Shown here piece by piece: positions 15,416 through 23,017 of a stretch of DNA of 64,000 bases. A model generated the notes under the pieces. It was not told the DNA's origin, did not search any database, and was given only the letters and a program-made list of their open reading frames with translations. The stretch lies in contig NZ_CP100416.1 in the NCBI RefSeq assembly GCF_026017845.1, positions 8,485,416-8,549,415 on the forward strand, written 5' to 3'. Every line of letters begins with the position of its first letter. The first letter of the stretch is position 1. The translations under genes were made by a program, and so were the position numbers. The stretch comes from Amycolatopsis mediterranei (lineage in GTDB: Bacteria > Actinomycetota > Actinomycetes > Mycobacteriales > Pseudonocardiaceae).

Positions 15416-18295
15416 TCAGCCGCAGGTCTTCCCGTTCACCGCGAAGGCCGTCGGTGGCGGGTTGGTACTGCCCGTGAAGCTGCCGTTGAAGCCGATCGAG
15501 ACCGACTTGCCCGGTGCCACCGAAGCGTTCCAGGGCAGGGCCGTGGCGGTGACGCCCGCACCGGACTGCGCCCACGTCGCCGACCAGCCCTGGGTCACCT
15601 TCTGGGTACCCGGGAAGGCGAACTTCAGCGCCCACGTCGGCCACGCCGTCGTCCCGGTGTTGGTCAGCGTGAGGTAGGCGGTGAAGCCACCGGTCCAGGA
15701 GGTGGCCGAGTAGGTCACCGCGCAGCCGCCGCCCGAAGCGTCCGGCAGCGTCGTGAACTGCGTGGCCGCCGAGTCCGGCCCGGTGAGACCGGCGCCGTTG
15801 CGGGCCACCACGACCAGGGTGTAGGCCGTCGACGGCGACAGCCCGGTCAGGGTCGCGGTGGTTCCGGTGACGGTGGCCAGGACCTTGCGGGCCGAGCCGG
15901 TCACGCTGACGACGTCGTAGCTCTTGATCCCGCTCTCGGCGTCCGAGGACGCCGTCCAGGTCACCGTCGCGCCGGTGGCGGACACCGCCGAGACGACGGG
16001 CTTGCCCGCCGCGGCCGGGGCGGTCGTGTCCACCGCGGACGGTGACTTCTCCGCCGTCCAGTTCGCCAGCCAGGCCAGCGCCGAGTTCCAGTTGATCGCG
16101 ACCTCGTTCACCGAATACGCCTGGATGTCGTCGACGTAGCAGCGCTGGGGCGCGCAGCCGGTGAGCAGCCGGGCCGCGGTCGGGTCCTGCAGGCCGCTGT
16201 TGGGCCCGCCGGAGAGCGCCCCGGGCGGGGCGGACGGCAGCGACGGGTCCAGCTCGTGCGCCCAGAACCGGTGGTGCACGTTCTGCACGGCCTGGTCGCC
16301 GTGGCCGGAGACGTAGGAGTAGTTCGCGGGGTTGCGGCCCAGCAGGTAGTCCATGGCCTCGAACGCGCCATCGCGGTACTTGTCCTGTTTGGTGAAGTCG
16401 TAGGCCAGGGCGAGCACGACGCCGTTGTTGGCCACCAGGCCGTTGGATCCCCACTCGTACGTGCCGTCGGCCGTGCGGTACGGCGCCGGGTAGCCCATGC
16501 CCGCCATCTGCGCGAGGTGGCTGTCGGCGGTCGTGGTGATCGCCGACTTGATCGCCGCGACGTCGGCCGCGGGCAGGTCGGTGGGCACCAGGGCCAGGGT
16601 GATGTCGCCGAGCGCCCCCGTCGAGCCCCAGTCGAAGCCGTGGGTGTTGAAGCTGACGCCGCGGTAGAGCGAAGAGCCGGTGACGTCGGTGCGGTACCCG
16701 CTCTTGCCGGTCGTCGCGAAGAGCTCCGCGGCCGCCCAGTAGAACTCGTCGGTCACGGTGTTGTCGCTGTAGGTCCCGCCCCCGGTGCCGTCGTTCGGGT
16801 CGGCGAGCACGTTCGGGTTGGCCTTCGCCGCGGCGTACGCCTTCTCGGCCGCGGCGAGCAGCTTGGCCGAATACGCCGGGTCGATCGTCCGCCACAGCCG
16901 GGACGCCTGCGCCGCGACCGCGGCCATGTTCAGCGTGGCCGCCGTGCTCGGCGGGGAGAGCCGGCGCGGCTGGCTGTCCTGGTCGGGCCGGGTGGGCAGG
17001 GCGGTCCACGCCGCGTCGTGGATCTTGTGGTGCACCATGCCCGCGTTCGGCTTGCCGTCGGGCACCTGCATGGAGAGCAGGAAGTCGACTTCCCAGCGGG
17101 CTTCGTCGAGGATGTCCGGGACGCCGTTGCCCTGTTCGGGGATGGCCAGCTTCCCGTCGCCGAGCGCGCTCGCGTCGCCCAGCTTCAGGGCGCGCTCGTA
17201 CTCGTCGAGCAGCTCCCAGGTCGCGATGCCGCCGTTGACGACGTACTTGCCCTGGTCGCCCGCGTCGTACCAGCCGCCGCGCACGTCGAGGGTGTAGCCG
17301 CAGTTCAGGTCCGCTCGGCAGGGGACGTTGTTGTCACCCTGGTTCGGCGCGACGTTGACATGCCCCGCCGGGCGCGCGTAGGTGGCCCCGACGTACCGGG
17401 CGTCGATCGCGATGCCGCTGCGCTGGTGGTAGAAGAACGCCAGCGAGTCGTAGCGGAGCTTCTTCAGCCCGTCCGCGGAGATGTCGAACGGGAAGCTCGT
17501 CTCGGAGCCGACGGCGAGGGTGTACCCGGTGCCCGCCGTGTCGTAGGCGGAGAAGTCGATGTCGTGGACGCTCTCGCCGGAGGCGGCGTCCGCGCCGCGG
17601 GGCCGGGTCTGGCCGGTGGTCACCGCGGTGCCCGCGGAGTTGCGCAACGTCCACGTCAGCGGCGTCGCCGAGCTGCTGATCACGGTGGCGTGCTTGGGCA
17701 GGCCGGGCACGTAGCTTTCCTGGTTCACCCGGATGCCGCTCGTCGGCGGCAGGCCGCCGGGCGGGATGACGCCGCCGATCAGCGAGATGTTGTCCAGGCA
17801 GACGGTGTTGTTCGCGGCCTGGCCGCCGAACCAGAAGGCCAGCTGCCCGTTGCCCGCGTTGGGGAAGTCCAATGTGGACGTGAAGGTGACGGTGAAGTGC
17901 TGGGTGGCGGGCATGACCGTCAGGTCGGTGCGGGAGATCTGCCGGTAGGGCGAGACGGCCTCGCCCGCGACGGCGGAGATCTGCTGGGCGGTCGTCGCGT
18001 GCGCGTCGAAGGTCAGCGTGTACTGCTGGCCCGTCTCGAAGGGGACGCCGTTCTGGCCGGCCAGCGCGTCGTAGCCGTTGGCCGTGCCGCCGGTGACGTC
18101 GGTGCAGAACTCCCCGCCGGTGACGCGTCCGGTGGTCCCGGACCCGGCCCACCAGGGGTCGAGGGTGCCGCCGGCGAAGGTGCCGTTGAGCAGCCGCTCG
18201 TACGTCGCGGCGGACGCGGGCACGGAGCCCGCGGTCAACCCGAGCGCCGTCACCGCCAGTAACACCAGACCAGCCCGGAATTTCCTTGCCCGCAT
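15416..18295 (-). CDS. Secreted multidomain GH9 cellulase (CBM4/9 - Ig - GH9 - FnIII - CBM2)
   Basis: 959 residues. Domains in order: a Sec signal ending VPASAA; a CBM4/9-like module (LLNGTFAGGTLDPWW to VCLDNISLIGG); a CelD-type Ig-like domain (IRVNQESYVPGLPKHATV); and the GH9 (alpha/alpha)6 domain. In that domain, GGWYDAGDQGKYV holds the catalytic base aspartates near residue 342 and NEVAINWNSALAWL the acid Glu near 730. A fibronectin-III domain (about 758-850) and a C-terminal CBM2 (WTGGFTAYLTLTNTG to AFAVNGKTCG) follow. This architecture is that of processive endoglucanases of theme B. GAGGAG lies 7 bases before ATG 18295, and a perfect CebR box lies 33 bases upstream. It is divergent from the GH27 gene. 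Confidence 0.95.
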   Translation of the reverse strand: MRARKFRAGLVLLAVTALGLTAGSVPASAATYERLLNGTFAGGTLDPWWAGSGTTGRVTGGEFCTDVTGGTANGYDALAGQNGVPFETGQQYTLTFDAHATTAQQISAVAGEAVSPYRQISRTDLTVMPATQHFTVTFTSTLDFPNAGNGQLAFWFGGQAANNTVCLDNISLIGGVIPPGGLPPTSGIRVNQESYVPGLPKHATVISSSATPLTWTLRNSAGTAVTTGQTRPRGADAASGESVHDIDFSAYDTAGTGYTLAVGSETSFPFDISADGLKKLRYDSLAFFYHQRSGIAIDARYVGATYARPAGHVNVAPNQGDNNVPCRADLNCGYTLDVRGGWYDAGDQGKYVVNGGIATWELLDEYERALKLGDASALGDGKLAIPEQGNGVPDILDEARWEVDFLLSMQVPDGKPNAGMVHHKIHDAAWTALPTRPDQDSQPRRLSPPSTAATLNMAAVAAQASRLWRTIDPAYSAKLLAAAEKAYAAAKANPNVLADPNDGTGGGTYSDNTVTDEFYWAAAELFATTGKSGYRTDVTGSSLYRGVSFNTHGFDWGSTGALGDITLALVPTDLPAADVAAIKSAITTTADSHLAQMAGMGYPAPYRTADGTYEWGSNGLVANNGVVLALAYDFTKQDKYRDGAFEAMDYLLGRNPANYSYVSGHGDQAVQNVHHRFWAHELDPSLPSAPPGALSGGPNSGLQDPTAARLLTGCAPQRCYVDDIQAYSVNEVAINWNSALAWLANWTAEKSPSAVDTTAPAAAGKPVVSAVSATGATVTWTASSDAESGIKSYDVVSVTGSARKVLATVTGTTATLTGLSPSTAYTLVVVARNGAGLTGPDSAATQFTTLPDASGGGCAVTYSATSWTGGFTAYLTLTNTGTTAWPTWALKFAFPGTQKVTQGWSATWAQSGAGVTATALPWNASVAPGKSVSIGFNGSFTGSTNPPPTAFAVNGKTCG

Positions 18296-18328
18296 TCGCC
18301 ATCTCCTCGTCGGTGAGCCAGGCGTATT

Positions 18329-18342
18329 TGGGAGCGCTCCCA
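18329..18342. promoter_or_regulatory. CebR/CelR operator (perfect 14-bp palindrome)
   Basis: TGGGAGCGCTCCCA is exactly the published operator of the LacI-family cellulose regulators CebR (Streptomyces) and CelR (Thermobifida), which release DNA on binding cello-oligosaccharides. It lies 33 bases before the GH9 cellulase start. No CebR gene is recognised in this window. Confidence 0.9.
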
Positions 18343-18495
18343 GAGAGGGGACTGTAATCATGCGCAAGCGCCTTTGGCAATCCGCGGAAGGGAGGTGGAC
18401 GCGGCACCGGGCTTCCTCTATACATACCTGAGCCATCAGGGCCGGCCAGGCCGAAACTTTCGGAAATTTTCACGAGCCAGCGCGCGACCGGAAGT

Positions 18496-18507
18496 GTTAA
18501 CGCTAAC
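18496..18507. promoter_or_regulatory. LacI-family operator-like palindrome GTTAACGCTAAC (copy 2)
   Basis: Identical to the 12-mer at 4053-4064 and flanked here by GAAG and CTTC, extending the dyad. It lies 29 bases before the GH27 alpha-galactosidase start. The repeated sequence at two glycosidase genes suggests one regulator, probably responding to galactose- or arabinose-containing sugars. Confidence 0.65.
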
Positions 18508-18536
18508 TTCGGTCCGCCCGTCGGAAAGGGGCGACG

Positions 18537-20165
18537 ATGCCCGCTCGAACCCGTTCACGGGTCCTGCACCTGTTCACCGCGGCGGCCGCCGCGGTGGCGT
18601 TGTCCGCAGCGGTTCCGCCGGCCGCCGTCGCCGCGCCCGGGAGCCCGGCGGTGACCCCGCCACTGGGCTGGAACAGCTGGAACAGCTTCGGCTGCAACGT
18701 CAGCGAGTCCACCATCCACCAGGCTGCCGACGCGATGGTCTCCTCGGGCATGCGTGACGCCGGCTACCAGTACGTCGTCGTCGACGACTGCTGGTTCGAC
18801 CCGCAGCGCGACGCCCAGGGCAACCTGCGCGGCAACGCCTCGAAGTTCCCCGGCGGCATGAAGGCCCTCGGCGACTACATCCACGCCCGCGGCCTGAAGT
18901 TCGGCATCTACCAGGTCCCCACCGACCGCACGTGCGCCCAGCGCGGCGGCGCCTACCCCGGCTCCACCGGCAGCCAGGGCCACGAAACCCAGGACGCCCG
19001 CACGTTCGCTTCCTGGGGCGTCGACTACCTCAAGTACGACTGGTGCTCCCCCGCCGGCACCCGCGACGAACAGGTCAGCCGCTTCGGCCTGATGCGCGAC
19101 GCCCTGCGCGGCACCGGCCGGCCCATCGTGTACAGCATCAACCCCAACAGCTACCACGCCATCACCGGCGACAAGTACGACTGGGGCCAGGTCGCCGACC
19201 TGTGGCGCACCACCGAAGACCTGCTCGACATCTGGCAGAACGGGAACACCAACAGCTACCCGATGGGCGTCGGCAACGTCCTCGACGTCACCGCCCCGCT
19301 GGCCGCCCAGGCCGGTCCCGGGCACTGGAACGACCCCGACATGCTCGTCGTCGGCCGCCCCGGCCTGTCGCTGACCGAATCCCGCGCGCACTTCACCCTC
19401 TGGGCCCTGATGGCGGCGCCGCTCATGGCGGGCAACGACATCCGCACCATGTCCGCGGACATCAGCGCCGTCCTGCGCAACCCCCGCCTGCTGGCGGTCG
19501 ACCAGGACCGCCTCGGCGCCGGCGGCCGCCGGGTCCGCGACGACGGCGACGTCGAGGTCTTCGCCAAGCCGCTGGCCGACGGGTCCGTCGCCGTCGGCCT
19601 GCTCAACCGCGGCGGCACCACCACCGCGATCAGCACCACCGCGGCGCAGATCGGGCTCTCCGGCACTTCGTTCACCCTGACCGACCTGTGGACCGGCGGC
19701 ACGTCGGCGAGCAGCGGAGCGATCAGCGCGAGCGTGCCGGCCCACGGCGCCGCCGCCTACCGCGTCTCCGGCGGCACCCCGCTCGCCGCCACGACGTCGC
19801 GGCTGCGCGGCGCCGGCGCCAACCGCTGCCTCGACGTCGACAACGCCTCCACCGCGTCCGGCGCGGGCACGCTGATCTGGGACTGCCAGACCGCCGCCAA
19901 CCAGCTGTGGACCACCTGGGCGAACGGCGAGATCCGCGTCTTCGGCGACAAGTGCCTCGACGCCACGACCAGCGGAGCCCGCGTCTTCAGCCGGACGTGC
20001 ACCGGGCAGAGCAACCAGCAGTGGACGCTCGGCTCGGACGGCACGATCCGCAACGTCCAATCAGGACTGTGCCTCGACGTCGAAGGCGCCGCGACGGCCA
20101 ACGGGACCCACGCGATCCTGTGGACCTGCAACGGCCAGGCGAACCAGCGGTGGAGCCGCGTCTGA
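18537..20165 (+). CDS. Secreted GH27 alpha-galactosidase with ricin-type CBM13
   Basis: 542 residues. A signal peptide ending AAVAAP is followed by the GH27 barrel: PPLGWNSWNSFGCNV, YVVVDDCWF, the nucleophile Asp in YLKYDWC near residue 168, the acid/base Asp in WRTTEDLL near 228, and WNDPDMLVVG. A short beta domain follows, then a C-terminal ricin-type beta-trefoil (about 415-542) with three QW-type repeats (NQLWTTW, NQQWTLG, NQRWSRV). The enzyme would remove alpha-1,6-galactose from galactomannan or related polymers, complementing the mannanase at 48.8 kb. The ATG follows GAAAGGGG. A LacI-type palindrome lies 29 bases upstream. Confidence 0.95.
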   Translation: MPARTRSRVLHLFTAAAAAVALSAAVPPAAVAAPGSPAVTPPLGWNSWNSFGCNVSESTIHQAADAMVSSGMRDAGYQYVVVDDCWFDPQRDAQGNLRGNASKFPGGMKALGDYIHARGLKFGIYQVPTDRTCAQRGGAYPGSTGSQGHETQDARTFASWGVDYLKYDWCSPAGTRDEQVSRFGLMRDALRGTGRPIVYSINPNSYHAITGDKYDWGQVADLWRTTEDLLDIWQNGNTNSYPMGVGNVLDVTAPLAAQAGPGHWNDPDMLVVGRPGLSLTESRAHFTLWALMAAPLMAGNDIRTMSADISAVLRNPRLLAVDQDRLGAGGRRVRDDGDVEVFAKPLADGSVAVGLLNRGGTTTAISTTAAQIGLSGTSFTLTDLWTGGTSASSGAISASVPAHGAAAYRVSGGTPLAATTSRLRGAGANRCLDVDNASTASGAGTLIWDCQTAANQLWTTWANGEIRVFGDKCLDATTSGARVFSRTCTGQSNQQWTLGSDGTIRNVQSGLCLDVEGAATANGTHAILWTCNGQANQRWSRV

Positions 20166-20449
20166 CCCAGTGGCGCCGCGTGCGGCGGCGGTGCCGCAGT
20201 CGGCGCACGCGGCGTTCGCGCGCTGCCTACGGGGCGCTCGTCCCGAGCCGCCCAGCTCGAGGCGTGTTCGAAGTCCCACTGCGCGCTCGCCTGCTGCAGC
20301 GCGGCGAGAAATCGCGGTGCCGTCTCGTCGCCCGGTGGCCGATCGGGCTTCCCCTTCTCACCTGACCGAGGGACGCCGGGACGGTAACGCGCGGGCGGTA
20401 ACGGAGCGATAACGGGATAAGGACCGTCCGACAGCTGGAGAACCTTCCC

Positions 20450-20683
20450 GTGGAAACACCGTGCCGAGGCCCCATCGACGTCACCCGGATCACCGGGTTC
20501 GACAGCGGCACCGCCGACCCCGACGACCTGCGCCGCGCCGTTGCGGCGTCACCCGGCTACACCCGCGCCGCCACCGAGCAGCAGGCGGCGGTGCTGGACA
20601 TCGTGCTGCGGGTGGGCACCACGCCCGCCCCGGAGCCGGGACGCCGTCGCGGCGTCGTCGGGAGGCTGCTCGGCCGCCGGTGA
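20450..20683 (+). CDS. Small hypothetical protein, 77 residues
   Basis: A GTG-initiated frame with an acidic N-terminal half (GFDSGTADPDDLRRAVAASPGY), a helical middle (ATEQQAAVLDIVLRVGT) and a basic tail (GRRRGVVGRLLGRR). Support for a real gene comes from GGAG upstream and from a strong intrinsic terminator that begins 13 bases after the stop on the same strand. There is no recognised domain, signal peptide or membrane segment. The 284 bases between the GH27 gene and this one hold no other gene. Confidence 0.5.
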   Translation: METPCRGPIDVTRITGFDSGTADPDDLRRAVAASPGYTRAATEQQAAVLDIVLRVGTTPAPEPGRRRGVVGRLLGRR

Positions 20684-20696
20684 CCGCGCGCACGGA

Positions 20697-20730
20697 AAAA
20701 GCCGCGACCGACGAGTCGGTCGCGGCTTTT
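20697..20730 (+). terminator. Strong intrinsic terminator
   Basis: Arms GCCGCGACCGAC (20701-20712) and GTCGGTCGCGGC (20715-20726) form a long GC hairpin preceded by AAAAA and followed by TTTT, so it can work in both directions. It ends the small gene at 20450. The 215 bases from here to the chaplin-like gene hold no gene that I can see. Confidence 0.85.
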
Positions 20731-20945
20731 GCCTGCGCCGGGTGGGGCCGGCGCACCGGCTGTGTCCGGTGGCCGGTCCCACCCGTGCCGGCGTCGGCGC
20801 CGGGGTCGCTGCGTGCCCGGGACGGGGAACCGGAGTGTGCAGCTCGCTCCCTGTTCCGGGCACGCCGCACCACCTCGGGCGCGGCGCCGGATTCCGCGCC
20901 TCGGCCGGCATCCGCACACACAACGGGCGGCCGTGGCGCGGGGAC

Positions 20946-21299
20946 TCAGTGACCCTGGCTGGTGCCACCGTCGGCGAGGCCGCTGGAGGCGCAGTTCTCC
21001 GGGTTCTTGCCACTGGCCTCGTGCTCGCCCGGCGACAGGATCGGCACGCCGATGCCGTTGAGCGAGTTCTGGATCGGCACCTGGACGCCGAGCACGTTGA
21101 TTTCGTTGTCGCACACGCCGAGCGCGGCGTTGACGTTGTGCAGCACGTCGGTGTTGTTCAGGTTGAGCAGGCCGAGCTGGCCGGTGTGCCCGCCGTGGTG
21201 GTGGTCGTGGCCGTCCGGCGTACCGGCGGCCGCGACGCCACCGGCCAGGAAAGCGCCGGCCGCCATGGCAGCCGTGACGAAACCAACCTTCTTCAGCAT
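20946..21299 (-). CDS. Small secreted chaplin-like protein, paralogue 1 (His-rich)
   Basis: 117 residues: a signal peptide (MLKKVGFVTAAMAAGAFLAG to AAAG), a histidine-rich segment GHDHHHGGH, and a hydrophobic core LLNLNNTDVLHNVNAALGVC-DNEINVLGVQVPI followed by SLNGIGVPILSPG and a tail NCASSGLADGGTSQGH. The VC-DN-INV-GV pattern resembles the chaplin core CGNSVNVVG. Two cysteines are present and the beta-rich, amyloid-prone character also fits. Chaplins are cell-surface hydrophobins that coat aerial hyphae; the later part of this protein departs from them, so it is a divergent relative at best. GAGGAG precedes ATG 21299. Two paralogues lie at 22147 and 22604. Confidence 0.75.
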   Translation of the reverse strand: MLKKVGFVTAAMAAGAFLAGGVAAAGTPDGHDHHHGGHTGQLGLLNLNNTDVLHNVNAALGVCDNEINVLGVQVPIQNSLNGIGVPILSPGEHEASGKNPENCASSGLADGGTSQGH

Positions 21300-21627
21300 T
21301 TGTTCTCCTCGATCAGTTCGGTGCATCGGACAGGACGGCGGCGAGGTGTGTGTGCTCCGTCCCGCGTGAGGGAAATGTACTGAGAGAATGGGAGCGAATC
21401 CACTTCGCGCCACCATCGGGTGCGCACCACAAGCCGCTGACCGGGCGATGATTGGCCCGATCGGGTCAGCGAGGTTTATCGCGGAAGAACGCTTTCCGTG
21501 AAAACGAGCCGCATTCGCACACTCGTTCATGACACCGTCACTCCAAGAAACACCACGGAAACGCGGCGGAAGCCGTAGGCTCGGACACACGGAAACGCGT
21601 TCCCCTCGACCCCGGGAACGGGTTTCC

Positions 21628-21704
21628 GGCTGGGAACCGGCGAGGTGTGAACCCCTCAGCCGAGCCCGCAGCCGGGCGACGCACAACTTCGCCGGTTCCC
21701 AGCC
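21628..21704 (-). terminator. Long inverted repeat downstream of the ANTAR gene
   Basis: The arms at 21628-21649 and 21682-21704 match over about 20 bases (GGCTGGGAACCGGCGAGG against its complement) with a 32-base loop. The right arm starts 6 bases after the ANTAR stop, so it probably acts as a terminator or as an mRNA 3' stabiliser. There is no T-tract. The remaining bases from 21300 to 21627 hold no gene; they are the promoter side of chaplin-like gene 1. Confidence 0.5.
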
Positions 21705-21709
21705 CTCCG

Positions 21710-22066
21710 TCAGTCCGGTCCGCCCAGCACGTGCCGGCACAGCTCCGCGCGGACGGCGCGCTCGGCGTCCTCATCGGACAGTCCCGGGCCGGCGTCGCTC
21801 CCGGCGGCCACGACGACCGCGGCCACGTCCCGGAGCTTGACGTTGGTCAGCTGCGACACGGTGACCAGCACGCCGAACGCCTCGTCGGCGGGGCAGCCGC
21901 GCAGCAGCATCACCATGCCCTTGGCCTGTTCGATCACCGGCCGGGACGCCAGCGCCTCGCGCAGCTGCGCGTGACAATCGGGGCTTCGCCCCGAGCCGGG
22001 GGCTTCGCCACCCGGACCCCCCGAAAAGCCGCTGTTCTCCTCCGCCGGGTCGACCTCACCGGCCAC
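21710..22066 (-). CDS. ANTAR-domain RNA-binding regulator
   Basis: 118 residues. The C-terminal two-thirds match the ANTAR domain: LREALASRPVIEQAKGMVML, GCPADEAFGVLVTVSQLTN and VKLRDVAAVVV. ANTAR proteins bind paired hairpins in nascent RNA and prevent termination. There is no GAF or receiver domain, so signal input is not evident. GTG 22066 is preceded by AAGGGGGAGC. A longer start at 22138 would run through the terminator of the gene upstream. Residues about 14-29 are encoded by a 48-bp hairpin repeat (21979-22026), which forms an unusual Gly/Pro-rich linker before the domain. It lies between chaplin-like genes 1 and 2. Confidence 0.82.
   Translation of the reverse strand: MAGEVDPAEENSGFSGGPGGEAPGSGRSPDCHAQLREALASRPVIEQAKGMVMLLRGCPADEAFGVLVTVSQLTNVKLRDVAAVVVAAGSDAGPGLSDEDAERAVRAELCRHVLGGPD
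21979..22026. repeat. 48-bp double-hairpin repeat, copy 1 (inside the ANTAR gene)
   Basis: 44 of 48 bases are identical to 51820-51867. It contains two adjacent dyads, CGGGGCTTCGCCCCG and an arm pair around GCCGGGGGCTTCGCCACCCGG. It lies wholly inside the coding sequence and keeps the frame open. It looks like a short REP-like interspersed element. Confidence 0.75.
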
Positions 22067-22092
22067 GGTCGTGCTCCCCCTTGCGCAGCGAA

Positions 22093-22130
22093 AAGCCGTC
22101 GCACGGAAAACTGCCTCCGTGCGACGGCTT
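22093..22130 (-). terminator. Intrinsic terminator of chaplin-like gene 2
   Basis: 15-bp perfect arms (AAGCCGTCGCACGGA at 22093-22107 and its complement at 22116-22130) with an 8-base loop, followed on the minus strand by TTTT. It begins 16 bases after the stop of chaplin-like gene 2 and ends 27 bases before the ANTAR start. Confidence 0.85.
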
Positions 22131-22146
22131 CTTCCCACCGAGTCGG

Positions 22147-22497
22147 TCAGTGGCCCTGGGCCGTCCCGCCGTCCGCGACGCTGCCGCTGGCGCAGTTCGA
22201 CGGCGTCGAGCCTTCGGCTTCGTGCGCCCCCGGCGACAGGATCGGGACGTCGATGCCGTTGGCGACCTCGTGCAGCGGGACCTGCACGCCGAGCACGTTG
22301 ACGTCGTCGTCGCAGACGCCGCCGACCACGTTCACGTTGTGCAGCGCGTCGAGGCTCTGCAGGTTGGCCAGGCCGAACTGTTCGCTCTGGTCGACCGGGT
22401 GGCCCGAGACGGTGACGGTGGTCGCGGAGGCCGAGCCGCCGAAGGCGGCCAACCCGGCGGCCAGTGCGGTCGCGACGAATCCGAGCTGCTTGATCAC
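22147..22497 (-). CDS. Small secreted chaplin-like protein, paralogue 2
   Basis: 116 residues: signal peptide MIKQLGFVATALAAGLAAFG, then LANLQSLDALHNVNVVGGVC-DDDVNVLGVQVPL, GIDVPILSPGAHE and the tail NCASGSVADGGTAQGH. It aligns along its whole length with the paralogues at 20946 and 22604, including both cysteines, but lacks their histidine-rich segment; VSGHPVDQSEQ replaces it. An ATG start follows GAGGAG. The role is inferred to be cell-surface structural, as for chaplins. A strong terminator follows the gene. Confidence 0.75.
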   Translation of the reverse strand: MIKQLGFVATALAAGLAAFGGSASATTVTVSGHPVDQSEQFGLANLQSLDALHNVNVVGGVCDDDVNVLGVQVPLHEVANGIDVPILSPGAHEAEGSTPSNCASGSVADGGTAQGH

Positions 22498-22603
22498 GAG
22501 AAAGAACTCCTCAACTGCCCACCCCGGTTCGGGGCGGTACTTCGCGGCGCAAACCGAGGCTGCGCCATTTTCGGAAAACCATTCGTTCCGCCGGAGCGGA
22601 AAG

Positions 22604-22972
22604 TCACTCGCCCTGGCTGGTGCCGCCGTCGGCGAGCCCGCTGGAGGCGCAGTTGTACGGCGCCTCGCCGCTCGCCTCGCTGGCGCCCGGCGACAGGATC
22701 GGCACGCCGATGCCGTTGAGCGAGTCGTGGATCGGCACCTGGACGCCGAGCACGTTGATGTCGTTGCCGCAGAGGCCGAGCGTGCCGTTGACGTTGTGCA
22801 GCGCGTCGGTGTTGTTCAGGTTCACCAGGCCGACCTGACCGGTGTGGTCGTAGCCGTAGGTGCCGTGGTGGTGGCCGTGCTCTTCGTCCGGCGTCCCGGC
22901 GGACGCGATCCCGCCGGTGACGACAGCCCCGGCGGCCATGGCGGCGGCGACGAAGCCGATTTTCTTCAGCAT
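22604..22972 (-). CDS. Small secreted chaplin-like protein, paralogue 3 (His-rich)
   Basis: 122 residues: MLKKIGFVAAAMAAGAVVTG signal, histidine-rich EEHGHHHGTYGYDH, then LVNLNNTDALHNVNGTLGLC-GNDINVLGVQVPI, SLNGIGVPILSPG and NCASSGLADGGTSQGE. CGNDINVLG is the closest of the three to the chaplin core CGNSVNVVG. It is nearly identical to paralogue 1 outside the variable His-rich part. The start ATG 22972 has the same GAGGAGAA site as paralogue 1. A tandem 18-bp duplication lies directly upstream. It precedes paralogue 2 by 106 bases on the same strand. Confidence 0.77.
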   Translation of the reverse strand: MLKKIGFVAAAMAAGAVVTGGIASAGTPDEEHGHHHGTYGYDHTGQVGLVNLNNTDALHNVNGTLGLCGNDINVLGVQVPIHDSLNGIGVPILSPGASEASGEAPYNCASSGLADGGTSQGE

Positions 22973-22981
22973 GGATTCTCC

Positions 22982-23017
22982 TCGATAAGACAATTGCCAT
23001 CGATAAGACAGTTGCCA
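22982..23017. repeat. Tandem 18-bp duplication in the leader of chaplin-like gene 3
   Basis: TCGATAAGACAATTGCCA (22982-22999) is followed directly by TCGATAAGACAGTTGCCA (23000-23017), with one mismatch. The first copy touches the ribosome-binding site. The 380 bases from here to the next gene (23018-23395) hold no gene; they contain the divergent control regions of this gene and of the polysaccharide operon. Confidence 0.8.

Noticed and set aside
20731-20945. Possible small gene between the terminator and chaplin-like gene 1
   Set aside because: Open frames exist in several phases but are Arg/Pro/Gly-rich, without ribosome-binding sites or recognisable features.
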